Origin: Eublepharis macularius
Lineage: Eukaryota > Chordata > Lepidosauria > Squamata > Eublepharidae
NCBI RefSeq assembly: GCF_028583425.1
Contig: NC_072795.1
Span: forward strand, 66,292,001 to 66,356,000
Length of the DNA stretch: 64,000 nucleotides
Reading direction: 5' to 3'
This document shows, piece by piece, positions 32,641-45,600 of this stretch. Position 1 is the stretch's first letter. The number at the start of each line of letters is the position of its first letter. A program made the position numbers and the translations under genes. The notes below the pieces were generated by a model that had not been told where the DNA came from, did no database searches, and saw only the letters and a program-made list of their open reading frames with translations.

Positions 32641-35489
32641 TAAGCAAACTTACCTGGAAGAAAGTCCCACTGAAATCAATGGAGCTTCCTTCCAAGAAAA
32701 GCTGACTGGGAGCGTTGGGCAGTGAACTCTTGGGTCCAAGTCCTTCAGAAGAATTGAGGCAAATTAGAAAACGGTGTTCTTGAGGGCTGCACTCGACGGT
32801 AAATCCTTCCGAACAGGGTTGGACAATCCTAAGTAAACAGGTTTTAACTAAGTATCCCCCTTATTTTATATACATAACGTTATGGATCGAAGATATTGAT
32901 ACAATGCTTTTGGCAACAGACACCACCTGTGTTTTTTTAAAGAATAAAATACCTTCCCTCTTTCTAATAATGGCATCGATGGCCTTTAAAAGCGGAAAAC
33001 CCAAGGCAACTGGAGTCTCACCAGGTGTGCTGGCATATTGGGGAAGAGGGAAGCTAGAATCTCTGGTCTCAGTGGTGTTGATGTATTTGACATCTGTTTG
33101 AGTTCTTTTGTTATTGTTGATCTCGTTTTAAATCAATGAAACCTGTTTGATTTTGAAACCTTCTCAAGTTAGAGATTCTTAGCACTTTTGGAGAGTTCTT
33201 TTGTTTTTAATCATAGTAAATAAATAAAACAGGGTCCTGTAACCTGGGGAGCTTCTCATACAAAAATGCCTGGCAGTCGTTTTCCCAGGTGGCTTCAGAA
33301 CTCCTGGATAGGTATCTCCACCTAAGAAAGTGATTTTGCAAGAGTTGCCGATGAAATGGGTTTTACATTTCGATTAGAGTCACTTGTAAAGCTCCTGTTT
33401 CCCGTAAGTTCGGATAACTACAGCGGCTCTGTTAAATTCTAAATGAGTCAACACTAAAAGGATTGAGGCGAGACAATGGAGAGGAAGAAAATCGGACCGG
33501 ATTTCATTTGACTAGTTGTAATATTCGGGGCTTTATCTTTAGTTCTGCCGCCTTGGAAGTAAAGGGAAATAACCTTTGGCAACCGACAGTGGAAATTTTA
33601 TCAGCCTGAGCATAAACACACCTCGCCTTCAGTCCCAAGATTCGCGACAATAATGCTTCGCTCTTTCTAGTGAAGGGGCCCACAAGGCCGAGACAGGCCA
33701 TTGAACTTTAAAGGATTTAAAACTGAGGTTCAATAAAGTGCCCATTTTCTCAGAAATCAGAAGGGGCCCACGGGCGTCAGCAGACGGGACTGGTTTTGCT
33801 GAAAAGTCAAGGCAGGCAGAAAAAAAGAAAACGATTATTGCAGCGTCTGCAGGACTGGGACTGCCAAATAGGCTGCCCGGAAAAGACTGCGTTACATACG
33901 TATATGTCTATAGATTAATAAGAGACGCTCGACTGGGTCTTCAGCAGTAAATATTCTCTCGATTTCTCATCAGCTTCCCTTATAGCTTATTGTTTTGTTC
34001 ACCGGTTGAATGAACGTCCAAATTCCGTTGAAAGCGGGGCCTGAAGCAGGTCCTCCCCAGTGCTCCGTGTTAAATTAGAAATGGATTTCAGGCCTCCACG
34101 TGCAAGATCAAGGGCTAGATCGTGCCCTTTCTATCGGGGAAAAGATCCTGTTTATCTGCCCATCTATCTTGTTTGGCGACACTCTAAACAGTCGTTCGTC
34201 TGAACTTTGCAAGCCTCTGGGAGACAGGTAAAATGCCAGCTCTGGGAATATCGCATCCTTCTCCAAGGCTGAACTAACAGGAGGTTTACTGATGACACTC
34301 GGGTTTCCATTTTTAAATGAAAATTGAAATCACACCACACAACTCTTAAGACGTCATAGGAGAAAGAAAGGGATTCCTGAAAGGGATCGTTGCGGCTTTT
34401 CTTCTAATAGATTTACCACTACACCATATATTGCCTCTCACAATTGATTCCCAGTTTCTATTTAACAAGAGAGGCGTTCCGCCGCGGCGCCCGGTTTGGA
34501 GAAGGGGGAGTAGGAGGGGGGGGGCTTCTGACCAGAAGGAAGCCATTGATCGACCTCCCTCCCAACCTCATCTGGACTCTGCTTTTGTATTATTTATACT
34601 ATAGATTAATCAGACTTAATGCTGCCTGGCTGTGAGAAAGTTTTGTTATACTGAAATCTATTTATATAGAATGATATTTATATGTATAATTTACTTTTGA
34701 AGTGAAATTTTTAAAAAGTTAAAGTAGATTACATTTCTGGCTAAACTGACAGATGAAGTACCTGCCCCTGCTCCTATACCTAATAAACTGACTTCATCTC
34801 AGTGTTCTTGTTGTAGCGGTTATTATTGTGGCGATTAATGTTAATTTCTCTGATACAACGTTTTATTCAAACGCTCGACCTAGTTGCCCTGTAAAAATCC
34901 AATGCCAGATAAAATGAGGTAAGGAAACCCATAATGTGTTTTAGGGACAGTGTCTTCAGCTGTTTTTTAACGAATCTTCCCAAGAAATAAATATGTGACC
35001 ATCTTATTATTAAGATCTCTTTTTATTTCTGTATGGGAGAAAATTCATCTACATCATGAATTATTAAGGATTGGTACAATATGGTGTAAGGGAAAGCGTG
35101 TGCGTGAATCACTCCGTTCTTTAACCAGTAATAAAGATTTCCGTTTAACCAATATTTATGAGAGTTTAGTTTCTCTCAATGACTATAAATAAAGGCCGTT
35201 AATTTGTGTGCCAAGCCCATTTCAGGGAGTAATTTTCATAGCTGGAGGCTGTGAAATCCTAACTCTTTGCTGTAAGTTGCAACTACATTTGTGTTGCCGG
35301 ACAACAGCAGCTTAAAGCTTCGCCTATTGAACAGTGCTAATCAATGTAATTAAGGTTCCCTTCGATGCAGACTTTTATTATTCCAAATCGCAGTTAGAGT
35401 CGCTCTGGTGGGCCATAAATCTATTATCACGCAGTCAACGCATTTTATAAATCAAGTCAATCGATGCAATTAAACAGATATCCTGCCCT
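32641..35489. other. Intron 1, repeat-poor; candidate regulatory sequence
   Basis: No transposon or exon is recognised beyond two short dispersed motifs (32645-32720 and 32780-32850). AT-rich segments rich in TAAT and ATTA cores lie at about 34560-34860 and 35170-35480, the latter ending 120 bp from the exon 1 donor. Survival of 2.8 kb without LINEs in such a repeat-dense neighbourhood suggests constraint. Confidence 0.45.
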
Positions 35490-35604
35490 GGGCTCGAGTA
35501 GGGGTGGCGGTAGCTACAGAGCGGCAGGGGAGCCAGCAGAAGGAGCGAGAGAGCATCGGCGGCGGGCGAGGCGTGCAGAGGGAGGGGGAGGGAGACCCAC
35601 TCAC

Positions 35605-36097
35605 CTGTGAATCGGTCCTTGGTGTACCGCCTGTTGCTCTCCATCCAGGGAAAAGTCAGCCCGGTGAGGTTGTTCACCGACGGCACCGTAGGCATGGCGG
35701 TGGAGAGAGGCTGGTGGACGCCGCCAGCCAGGGGTCTGTGCGCCGGTACCCGGATCACGCCCCCAGCCGAGTTGAGGTTATTTCCGTTCATGGCCCCGAC
35801 CCCCAGGTTCACGTTATAAGAGCCCGCCAGCGACGCCATGCTGCAAGCCCCGCCGTTGTTGTAGCCCCCTGCCGAAGTGGACACCCCGCTGCCGGCCGCC
35901 GTGCCATAGTGGCCCGTCATGGTGTTGTAAGCGCTGCTCACCACGCATCCTCCCAGGCCGTAGTCCGCCGTGTCCTGCAGCCGAGCGCCGGAGATCATGC
36001 AGCTGCCTTGGTCCGGGTTGTTGAGGATTTGGTCGATCCCGAAGCTGATGGGTTCGGCGTGGCTCTGGTGGAGGTGATGCGCCCCTAAGTGATCCAT
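35605..36097 (-). CDS. TLX1: TLX1 coding exon 1
   Basis: It encodes residues 1-164 plus the first base of codon 165. The start gives MDHLGAHHLHQSHAEPISFG, closely matching the mammalian TLX1 N-terminus, and no upstream in-frame start is needed. Features in order are the Eh1-like AEPISFGIDQIL (residues 14-25, a Groucho/TLE-type motif), a Gly/Ser/Asn/Tyr-rich low-complexity middle (40-112), the TLX signature VIRVPAHRPL (114-123), and NNLTGLTFPWMESNRR (142-157), whose FPWM core is a PBX-contact hexapeptide. The exon ends after KDRFT with donor G|GTGAGT. The poly-Gly/Ala tracts recalled from mammalian TLX1 are much reduced. It sits in a CpG island. Confidence 0.96.
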
Positions 36098-36520
36098 GCC
36101 GGGCCGAGAGCCTCCCCAAAGAGGGCGACTTCCCCCCTCCTTCTCTGCCTTTGCCTCCTCCCTATTCCGAACGAGAGGTTTTTAAAAATACGCGCAGCTT
36201 TCCTGGTCTCGCTTCACTTGCTCCCAAAGAGGTAAAAAAGGAGGATGGAAGCGGAGGAAGGAAAGGCTGGGGGAGGGGGGGGAGTACGCGCCCGTGGGCT
36301 CCCTCTCTCGCCTCGCTGCAAGGGCATCAATCATGCTAGCCAAAAGCCTGGCGCTGCTAGGCCCTGCTCCTCCATTGGCTGGAGCCTGGAGAAGCTGGAT
36401 GAATGACAGTCGAGGAGAGAAAGAGAGAGGCGAAGAGGAGTTTCTTCCCAGCCAAACCCGAGCCGGAGCCCCGGCGAGCACTAATGGGCCTTATAAAGTC
36501 AAGCCCTCGCGCGCCAGGGA
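36098..36520 (-). promoter_or_regulatory. TLX1: TLX1 5' UTR and core promoter region
   Basis: Reading on the minus strand, a TATA-like CTTTATAA is at 36498-36491 and a consensus AGCCAATGG (CCAAT box) at 36374-36378. A TALE-type TGACAG is on the plus strand at 36404-36409, and TGATTGAT, a PBX/HOX composite site, at 36333-36326. The CCAAT box would suit a start near 36290 and the TATA a start near 36465, so more than one start is possible. The region is GC- and CpG-rich. Start sites are inferred. Confidence 0.5.
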
Positions 36521-36800
36521 GCCCGAGCTCTGCGGCTGGTGAAATTGACGAACTGCTCTTAATCCTCTGGTCAGTTTCCCTCCCCAAGAATGTGCAATCG
36601 CGTGTAACATTCAAGAGAAGCCGCCTGCATGCCACCCATAGGAATAATAAGGGGCTTCTCTCCCCGCTCCCCAAACACACACGTTATCTTCGGGAACTGC
36701 CGGACCATAATAAGCAAGCTAAACACCCACGCGTGAAAGCCCCAGCAGCGCCTGCAGAGTTACACCACCTATGGACTTGAATGGGGCCCGAGGGATTTCT

Positions 36801-39390
36801 GCTTCGGATGTCACGAAACTGTACTGGATATTAGGCGAGAGCAGAAAGAAAAGCACGATAGAGGAGGCGGGGAGGGGCTGGGCTGCTTGGGCTTTGCGAC
36901 TTGGGCAACTTTCAGCAGGGATACATAGTGTTAAAGGGTGGACATTTGAGCGTGTTCTTATGAGTCTGGCTGTTAGGATTGAGCCCCGCCCTTAACCTCC
37001 TCCACCGGATACAGTATGGAGCCTTAGAAATGCTATTTAATTTCTAGATTCAGTTTTCATTTCTATAAAAAAAAAACTACCAAATTAAGAGTCGAAGTTA
37101 TTTTTTACATTTGGAAAAATACATCAGGTGGAAGGGGGGACAAGGAGAATATTGGAGGACGTGAAGTCTTCTTACACTTCGGTTGAGTTTTCGACTGGAA
37201 AATTAAAATCTGAATTGTCTTTATTCAGAGCTATGAAAACAACCAGATTCCCTGCGGGTTATGATAATTTAAAAAACGTGACGTTGTGCTGGTTTCATGT
37301 GGACATTCCCAAGCCGAAAGCATTGAAAGGGGATGTATGACCTCCCCCAGCTGCCTTCCCCAGACATGCTTTGGCTCGTCTTCGTTTTGCTCTACGGCCC
37401 AATAGCAGGTGCAGAAGATCCAGAGTCCAGGCCTTTTACGTCCCGAAGGGCTTGTTTTCGGGGCCAGCTGCACTGCGCCTTCACGGTGCGCTGGAGATTA
37501 GTTCTTTTCTCTTTCTACCAGCTTCTTAGGATCCCCCTAACTCCAAAGCTTTGCGCTCGACCTCCGCTCTCTGGACCCATCTGAAATGCGAAGAGCCTCA
37601 TTTGCCCGTCACTTCTGTTTTAGGGCACAATTCTTAGCATTCCCAGATCAAGCCGAAAGCTTGTGAGAGACATTGCCAAGAGAGCGAGGCTACACTGAGC
37701 TTTAGTGTGCCCCCCCCCCCCCCAAGAATTCCAGGGAAGCTGTTAGTAATTCTGATGTTCTCATTATTGTTAAGAATTTGCCAAGTTGGAAACCAGGGTC
37801 CTTCAGAATATACATGTGGCGGTTTTAAAAAGCTATAGTGGATCTAAGTGTAACTCCGGTATTGATCTTCAGAAACCTGGAAAATGCAAGCAATAGACCC
37901 GGTGAATTCTAGGATTTTCAGTGAATTCCCTCTAAAGCAGATCATCTCTTGTTAGAAACAACTTTTTAAAAGGCTTTATGAAATAAAGTAGCCAACCCTG
38001 GCCAGGAAAGAAACTCATTTATCGTTTATCAGGATTTAATGCAGCCTCATTCTGCTCTGCTGGAAATGTTTACTACTGTTGCTGCTGGAAGAATTATTGA
38101 TAACTATCCAGAAGAATTCAGACTGTCATCTTCGAAGTTACACGCTTCAAAAACTACTCCCCCCACCCTCAATACAATACCCTTAGCATTCAATATATAG
38201 AGAACGGATTGCCAATAATACTGAAAATCTCGGAACCAACAAAATAAAGCATTTTAACACGTGGACCCACCCGCACGTTCATTCCTACTGAGATTAACTC
38301 TGTTTCCTCACCAGGTAAACCTGCATGATGACTGCGGCGTGGACTTTTCCAGTTGGGAGGGTTCTGTCATTATTTCTAAGAGGAATGGCGAAAAGACACG
38401 ATTCGGTTTGCCAGATTCTTTTAAAGTCAGCTCTAATGGCATAGGTTTTCTGCAATCACCACATTTCTCTTTGGTTTATTAAAGAAACGGCTTAGTGGTT
38501 TTCTAACCCTTTGCGCCTGTTTCTGAACTTTGCCTGGCCCTTCGAAGCCAGCTGGAAGCCCACGGTATCCAGGAACACTCGCTCCTGAGAAGGCTCATCC
38601 TTTCTGCCACACCTCCATTCCTTCGGCTCGCAGCTCCCCTTTATCTTTAACGCATTCTGTACTCTCCGAGGACACAGTTGGCATTATTTCCTAATCTTGT
38701 AAATCATCCACGTTTCCGCAGATGGGGTGTTTCCAAATCTAAATCTGTCTAGTTTGAAGCAAAATTTCCAGTTACAACGAGCTACAGTTTTTAAGTTGAA
38801 GGTGTTGATTGGTGTGGGGGGGGGGATCCAAAATTAACAGCTGCATAATTTATTCCGGAGGACCACTTTAAACATCATAAAGAACCAAGCAAGTTTCTGA
38901 GTTAATCAACACTTTTCAACAAGCAACAAAAAGGGAAGAGGAGACAGTTGCAGTTGGCCCCATTTTTTAATGAAATGGTTATAGGTCGGCTGCAGTCCTG
39001 TCTACAAGTCCCGCTGAGACTGGCTTGCATATGGAGTTTGATGCCTAAAGGAGTTCGGGTTGCACCGAAGCCCCCACGGACAGAGATGCTTTCCTCTTTA
39101 TTAGTTACTTTTCTTTTATCATGGAACTCAGGGCGGCTTACATAGGATTCTCAGGAGGCCTCTCTTTGGCCCCCAGTCAGGCCCAGATCTACAAGGCTGC
39201 TACTTTCTCTGCCTTGGGAGCATTCCCCGCGACCAAACCCACAAAAAAATGTAAGCGAAAACGACATTGTGCCTCTCAAATCAGCATCAGTCGCACAATT
39301 TGAATTCAGGGGCAAACCTTCCATAGGGTAAGGATCTCATCCTTTGTCCTGTTGTTACCTTCGAATCAACTCTCTGGTAGGAGCCGGAAG
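36801..39390. other. Upstream of TLX1: no gene recognised
   Basis: Unique sequence apart from homopolymer runs such as poly-C at about 37711-37724. The human TLX1 locus has a divergent neighbour transcript; I see no convincing exon for one here. Confidence 0.4.
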
Positions 39391-39632
39391 TAATAATAAT
39401 ATTTGATTTGTATACCGCCCTTCAGGACAACTTAATGCCCACTCAGAGCGGTTTACAAAGGATGCTGTTATTATCCCCACAACAAAACACCCTGTGAGGT
39501 GGATGGGGCTGAGAGAGCTCCAGAGAGCCCTGACTAGCCCAAGGTCACCCACCTGGCTTCCAGTGGAGGAGTGGGGAGTCAAACCAGATTAGAGTCCCGC
39601 GCTCTTAACCCCTACACCAAACTGGCTCTCCA
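39391..39632 (-). mobile_element. tRNA-derived SINE, copy 2
   Basis: Same family and orientation as the copy at 22195-22456. On the minus strand it starts 'gagagccagtttggtgtag', has the B-box-like GTTTGACTCC, and ends 'gggcggtatacaaatcaaat' plus (ATT)n. It is the only clear transposon between about 25 and 46 kb. Confidence 0.82.
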
Positions 39633-42600
39633 CCAACTACACCAGAGTACCGGCGTCCTTTCTTCAGCTTTGCTCCAGTGAGACAGAGAGCAGGTTTTGA
39701 GTGCGGCCCAAAGAATACAATTAGCACGTTTGATTCAGTTATACTAGAATGGAAATTAATGTGTGGTGTTCGGGGAAGCCCAATCCTAACATGCACGTTG
39801 GCTTGAAAACAAGGCCGGCTGAGGGCAGGAGAGCTTACTCCTATGAAGATGTGCGTACCATCAGTTTTTAAACCGTAGGTTATATATGCAACCATTCCTG
39901 ATTTATTTCACCCAAACTAATTTCATAAGACATTCAAGCAATTCCAAATATCTTGTTGAATTTAAGCTATACCAAAAGAATTTATCGTCTATAGCCATAG
40001 GCCGTCACAAATTTTCCAAACATCAAGACATGCTTTGCGGATTTAAGTCTCCTGAAGGTCAGTGGCACAAAACCGGCGAAAATTTGAATAAAAATTTTTG
40101 CTCTAAACTACAGCTGAATATTCGTTTGTAATTCTGTAAAGAACTTATAATTGCTTTTCCTCTGAGAACACTTCCTGTAATGTTAAATTATCTTTAATTT
40201 CAGTATGATTAAACTTTATTAGAGCAGCCCTCTTCCTTTGAATACAGCCTGAAGAAACTTCTCTCTGTTTATGCCAATGAATATATAATACACAGACAAG
40301 CAGCTCCCAGCGGTTTAAAAGGGAGTCCCGGAGAATGTATGAACGCCTGTCAATGGTCCATTTGCTCCAATGAAATGTGTCCAATGTTACTCAGCAGGGG
40401 AAAAGGCATAGGACAAGTTTCACCTCAACAAATCAACACATGATGACTTCATATGTTCTCTTTTTTTAAACTATAGAGTTTTGGGCTGTTTGAAACTGAC
40501 CAGACCCGCTGGCAGAATTTCAAGGACCTAAAGTCTTTCCGATTGAAATAATTGATTACGCCGAATCGTCCTATTGCTCCTGCTAAATTGGCACGTCAAC
40601 AAGCGAACGACTGCGAGTAGATAAAAGAGCTCTAACATCAACACACCTAACTGGCGCAACTGGAGCGTATCTTTTCCACCGGGAAAGGGAAGGCACCCTG
40701 GGCCGTGAGCGCGGGGGCCCTACTCACAGTGGAACTGCTCGCCTAGAAACGGCCATTTTTGCTCCTCCTGTCGTGTGTTGCCCTACAGATGAGCTTTCAG
40801 TTAAGATTTGCATAATATCTCAATCCAACTCCTGTTCCTCTGTCTCCTATCACTGCTCTACTATAAGGAGTTCGAGGTAGTGAACATCCAGCTTCTCCCA
40901 CACACCCCCATCCAATCTTTACAACACCCTTGTGAGGTGGGTTATGCTGAGAAGAAGGAGTGACTTTCTCCTCTGCTCCCCTACCCTACCTCAGATTCAG
41001 AAAGGGGTGATTTGTGGCAATTTTTAATGCCCTTCGTACATGACTTGTTACTCTTTCAGAACGTTTGGAAGCAAATGAAAGCAGCTCATTAGAAATCCTC
41101 CTCAGTTCTTTCTAAATGTAAAATATTGAACGAATCTACGTTTGTCTCTTCACGCCCTGCTGTTGCACAATATATCATTCCTATAGCTCATATGAATTAA
41201 CAAAGCGCTGCGCAACCTCTTCCGCGTCGTAATAATAAGTCACAATTACTAGTGAAGAATAGGACACTAATATCCCAATCGTAGAAACGGAGAACCGGAA
41301 GAGAAGGGGGTGAATGGGATCAGATTCCCCTTTAAACCTTCGACTGTAAAGTAAAATTTACTGAACTGAATTGCATTTACTTCTGAACTCGCTGTTTAGG
41401 ATCAGGCTATAAATTCTTCCGCACACCTTGCTTTCGCCTAATCAACATATATAGCAGAATGAGGTAGTAGTCCGAGGAGCAGTATCTGGGCTGTACTGGT
41501 TGCGCGGAGGGGGAGGGGGGAGAGTAATTTTGAATGCACCTTTTATACAATTTTCTTACAAGTAGAAATCTAGCACAGTAATAAAATTACCAGCCTAGAA
41601 CTTTTCTCCTTGATGAGCAGGATAGTGGTTGCTGTCGTTTTAAAGCTGCGGTCCAAAACTACGTTGATCATCTGAAGTTCGTTCCGCTACCTCAAGATCG
41701 TGTAGTGTCTGAGATTGAGCGGTCAAACGGGATTACCCGGCTCAAATGTCTCTTCCCAAGTGGTGAGTCGAGGGCCCGCCTTCCATGCTCAGGCCCCCAG
41801 GTGCATAAAAATACAGGCCTACCTTAAAGGGTTGTGATAACGATTACAACAAGAAAATCTATGAAGCGCTTCGAAGTCTGGTGATATTATTCTCAGGAGA
41901 TAGTGGAGCAGCTACATCGGAACAAGTCAGAAAGTTACGGGCGCCACCAGTCCTGCCTAGTTTCTTTCTACCAAATGCACCAACCACCCATTCGGTGTAT
42001 GTTTGCAAAAGGCTTATTGCCTGTTACAATCCGCAGTCCAAAGTTCACAGCGTTCCGCGCTTCAGTGCTAGCTTTCCAACGAACCGGGGGAGTCTCTCTT
42101 TCCAAGGCCTTTCCCTCTTCTCGCGAGCACTAATTGGGTGAGCAATTGACATAAGTTAATAATAGTGTAAGAAAAATGTATCCTAGCTGGTGGCCAAATG
42201 AGGAGTGCATTATGGCGAATTGATTTGGGGCGCTCGGGGGCCTGGCTTATTTAACAGCAAGCATTAAAGTATTAATATTTTAGATGGGATCCGACTCTAT
42301 ATTTTTTATGTCGGGCAATTGACGGACATTAAACTTTAATGAAATGTTATGCTGCCCAGATTTAGAAGGCTTGTCAGCCCAAAGGAGCAGGGACCATTAG
42401 CACAAAAACTGGGCGCGGGGAGAGGGGGGGGGTAGCACTTTCTCTAACAGGTAAATAATTAAAAAGAAATGCTAGCCCACCAGGTCAGGGAGATTATTTA
42501 GAGCCGGGAGCCATTATCAGCCAGGCATAAACATGCAACTCTGGGGGAGGGGGGAGGCGCGCAGAGACACACTGGTGCACGCATACACGAGCCTACAGGC

Positions 42601-45600
42601 AGAGCCGTGGATTGGAGAAAGAATTTTGGAGGAAACTCTGCAAGCCGGAATAAATGCCAGGCGCACGCCGAGCGCCAGAACGTGCAAAGCCATCGGTCTT
42701 CTTCCTGCCTCCACCATTACAGCCGGTAGCTGAAAACAACAATTAGTTCCAGGAGTCACGTTCATTCGGCGCTGTCAGTCTCCAAAGTTTTGCAAGATGG
42801 TGAGAGGAAATCAACAGATAAGTAGGTGGGAGAGAGATTTTTTTCACACACACTCACACAAAATATGACTGCATGTAATACATTGACAGAGTTTGCATTT
42901 AGTTCAAGTTCTGTTACAATCATTAATTCATGTTAAAGGCTGGTTTTCTACTGTATCACTGTGGCTTCTGTCCTTGAAAGTTAGCTCCCGCTGAAATCAA
43001 ATAGATTTCTTCAGACAAAATGTATTTAGAGGGTGGGGGGTAGTACTGGAGTTTTCGGCAGATCGAATTTGTTAGGTGGGTTGTGTTAAACAGCTGGAGA
43101 TGTGGATTTTTGTTTTAAATTGTCACTGTAGGGATGACAATACTAATTGATTTAGCAGCAGGGTAGCCGATTACTTTGTGAATCACATCGAATGTAGATT
43201 GTAAATCCGTTTTTACTGTATAAACTCCATGGCCGGCTCCATCGCTGAAACTCTCCGTCTTTCTCTCCGTTTAGGCCTGCCTTTTAATCATGATTTTGAA
43301 ATAAACAAATTGTTCCTTTGTGTTATTTGTACAATTCCGTGCTATGATCTTCATTAAAATCTTCTCCAACTATCGACTGCATTATGGTTATTAAATATTT
43401 AATCGACTTAAAGCAAGAAACTTTATCGACTTGAAATTGTCAGCCCTGGCTGTTCCTACTAGAGAGAACAGGGAATTAGTTGTGGCTCTTTAATTGAAAT
43501 CATCAGGACAAAAATCATCAGGCTTTTTGAGGGCGATGTTCCCGCACTTGTGACTATTTCTACCCTATTTGGGGAGTACTAGAAAAAATGGTTAAGTATT
43601 GAAAATCTTTACCCTGGTGGCCCCACGCCAGTATTTTCTTGCCCCCCCACCCAACTTCTAGTTGTCAAAATCCTGCAATTCCCGATGCTCACGTCACCTC
43701 TAAATTTTGCCCCCTTCCCCCGGCTATAGAATAACAGGAGTTCACCAGATGGTCTCTTGCTTTGCCGATGCTAAGTGATGGAGAGACGATATTAAGGGGG
43801 AAAGAGCATCTGTTCAGGAAAACACCCTCCTCCAGACCCCTCCCCAGACACACACTTGGGAAACGGAGCATCCCCCCACCCCCGAATGAGTCAAAAGCAC
43901 TCTTCGGAGCATTCTCAAGTGTCCTGAGAAACCCCCAACCAGGGCTTCTTAAGTGCTAAATAAATATTTGCAAGGATGTTTTGCTCCGTGTCAGTTCCAA
44001 TTTATAAAAACCTCCCAATAGCCATCCTTTTCAAGCATCGTTTACTCGGTGTCCACAACTGGCAGATTTTTCACACCGCAACCAGTAGGGAAATGAGAAA
44101 AGGCATATATCTGGGTTGTGTTTTCTTATTTTTCTCCGTCCCTCAACCTCGCCATTCCCCCACTCCTTTTTATACTTTCTCATTTAAACACTGCCCTTAT
44201 CAGCCGAGTCCTGTGTTGATCACGAGAAAGGCGAGTATATAAATATTTTATCTAAACAAATATTTTGCATTTGGGCAGCTGAGTTTGTTAACACCATATA
44301 GAAAAGAGCCAGCCTCCTAAACAGGACAAAGGTTTAAAGCGAGGGCTCAGACCCCGGGTTGAAGCACCCATTCTTGTCGTCATTTTTGCCATGATCAAGC
44401 ATCCAAACTTGCATCGATACTGTGTGTTACAGGGCAGGCGTTTTAAGAGAAGAATAGGTAAGGTGATGCGACCAATTTATTTTATGCAAGCATGTAGACT
44501 TTCGAATTTCACAGAACCCTGCAGCAAACAGAAATTTCTATAGGAGAGAGTTTATATATTACTTGAAATTCTGTATTTACCGGGAAGAATGTTCCTCTGT
44601 ATACAAAACATTTTAGAATTGCAATGTTAAAAAGTCTTGCTATGTACAATGTGTGGATAAGATGTGAATCTTAAGTATTTATGGATTACTTATATAGGAG
44701 GCTTCTGTGTGTTGATCACATGAATACAAAATTAGATATTGGCATCAATAAAGATCTGAATACCAAGACCTAAGAAAATAAACCAGCTGTCCGGGGGTCG
44801 ACTATGTATCTGCTGAGTGGTGAGGGGGATGCAGTCTGCGCCTGCTTACGGCTTCTCCACTTGCTCTAGTGTTGAGCCTCCCAAGCCGGCTGCAGAGCTC
44901 AGAAGAGACTTCTGGTCACTTACAGATAACACATTTACACCAATTGTACACGGATTTTAACTGCACTCACTAATTTATCTCAAGTTGCCGCAAACGCGTG
45001 TGTTGCCTCGGAAGACTGTCCAGTCGCTAAAAAAGATTGGCTGTGTGAAAGGAGGTTTGCAACCTTCCTCTCAGCCAACCCCAGCTACACAGGCAGAGGT
45101 TCATCAGGATCAGCTGTGCAGATGGCTGGATTTCCATGCCAGGAAAAGCCCGCTCTGTTGAATTTCTACCTGGCGTGCACCATAGGGGTAGGGGGCAGGC
45201 GGGCTGCATCTCCTGTTCATTGAAAAAGAGCTATGAGAACTCAGGTGAGAGGCAGGGGTTCAATGAAACCAGCCAGACAGGCTTACCCAGCAGTTCCCCG
45301 GCCCTGGCTGCGGCTGCATCCTGTTGTTGATCCCTTCCCGAGAGAGGGGGACCTGATTCCCTCTCCTGTCTGCCAGGATCTTCCCCTTGCCTTCCTTCCT
45401 GCAGCGCCTTGTCAGGAGGCGATCGGGTTTCCTCGCTCCCCCCGCCCTACCTGCCTCAAGTTCTTGACTTCTGAACTCTTTAGGGAACCTGCTGGCGCCA
45501 GCTCCATCATCCAAAGTCCTTGTGGTTTGGAAGAGCAGAAACATTCAGAGGGAAGGGAAGCAGCTGATGACGGCTTCAAGAGAGTCCCCCCCCTCCCCAA

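Larger units (their letters stand above)
16580..36300 (-). other. TLX1: TLX1 gene, three coding exons, minus strand
   Basis: The approximate transcription unit covers a 5' UTR above 36097, exon 1 (36097-35605), intron 1 (35604-31662, 3943 nt), exon 2 (31661-31424), intron 2 (31423-17972, 13452 nt), exon 3 (17971-17749) and a 3' UTR. Both introns are GT...AG and phases agree (phase 1 after exon 1, phase 2 after exon 2). Joined coding length is 954 nt, giving 317 residues; mammalian TLX1 is about 330. TLX1 is a homeodomain transcription factor needed for spleen formation and neuronal fate in dorsal spinal cord and hindbrain. The outer limits of the transcript are inferred. Confidence 0.93.
35490..36800. 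promoter_or_regulatory. CpG island over TLX1 promoter and exon 1
   Basis: CG dinucleotides and G/C tracts are dense from the start of exon 1 through about 700 bp upstream, then fade to AT-rich flanks. This is usual for developmental homeobox promoters and explains the overlapping spurious open frames on both strands. Island limits are by eye. Confidence 0.7.

Noticed and set aside
35504..36088. 194-codon plus-strand frame antisense to TLX1 exon 1
   Set aside because: Mirror of the real exon in a GC-rich region; Arg/His-rich with no domain.
36403..36780. Possible divergent neighbour gene (TLX1NB-like) at the promoter
   Set aside because: An open frame exists, but I see no recognisable protein, donor site or conservation signal that I can verify.
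37711..37724. Poly-C and poly-G runs (also near 27896, 30910, 42421, 38815)
   Set aside because: Could form unusual structures, but they are short homopolymers whose lengths may be sequencing-limited; no feature is claimed.
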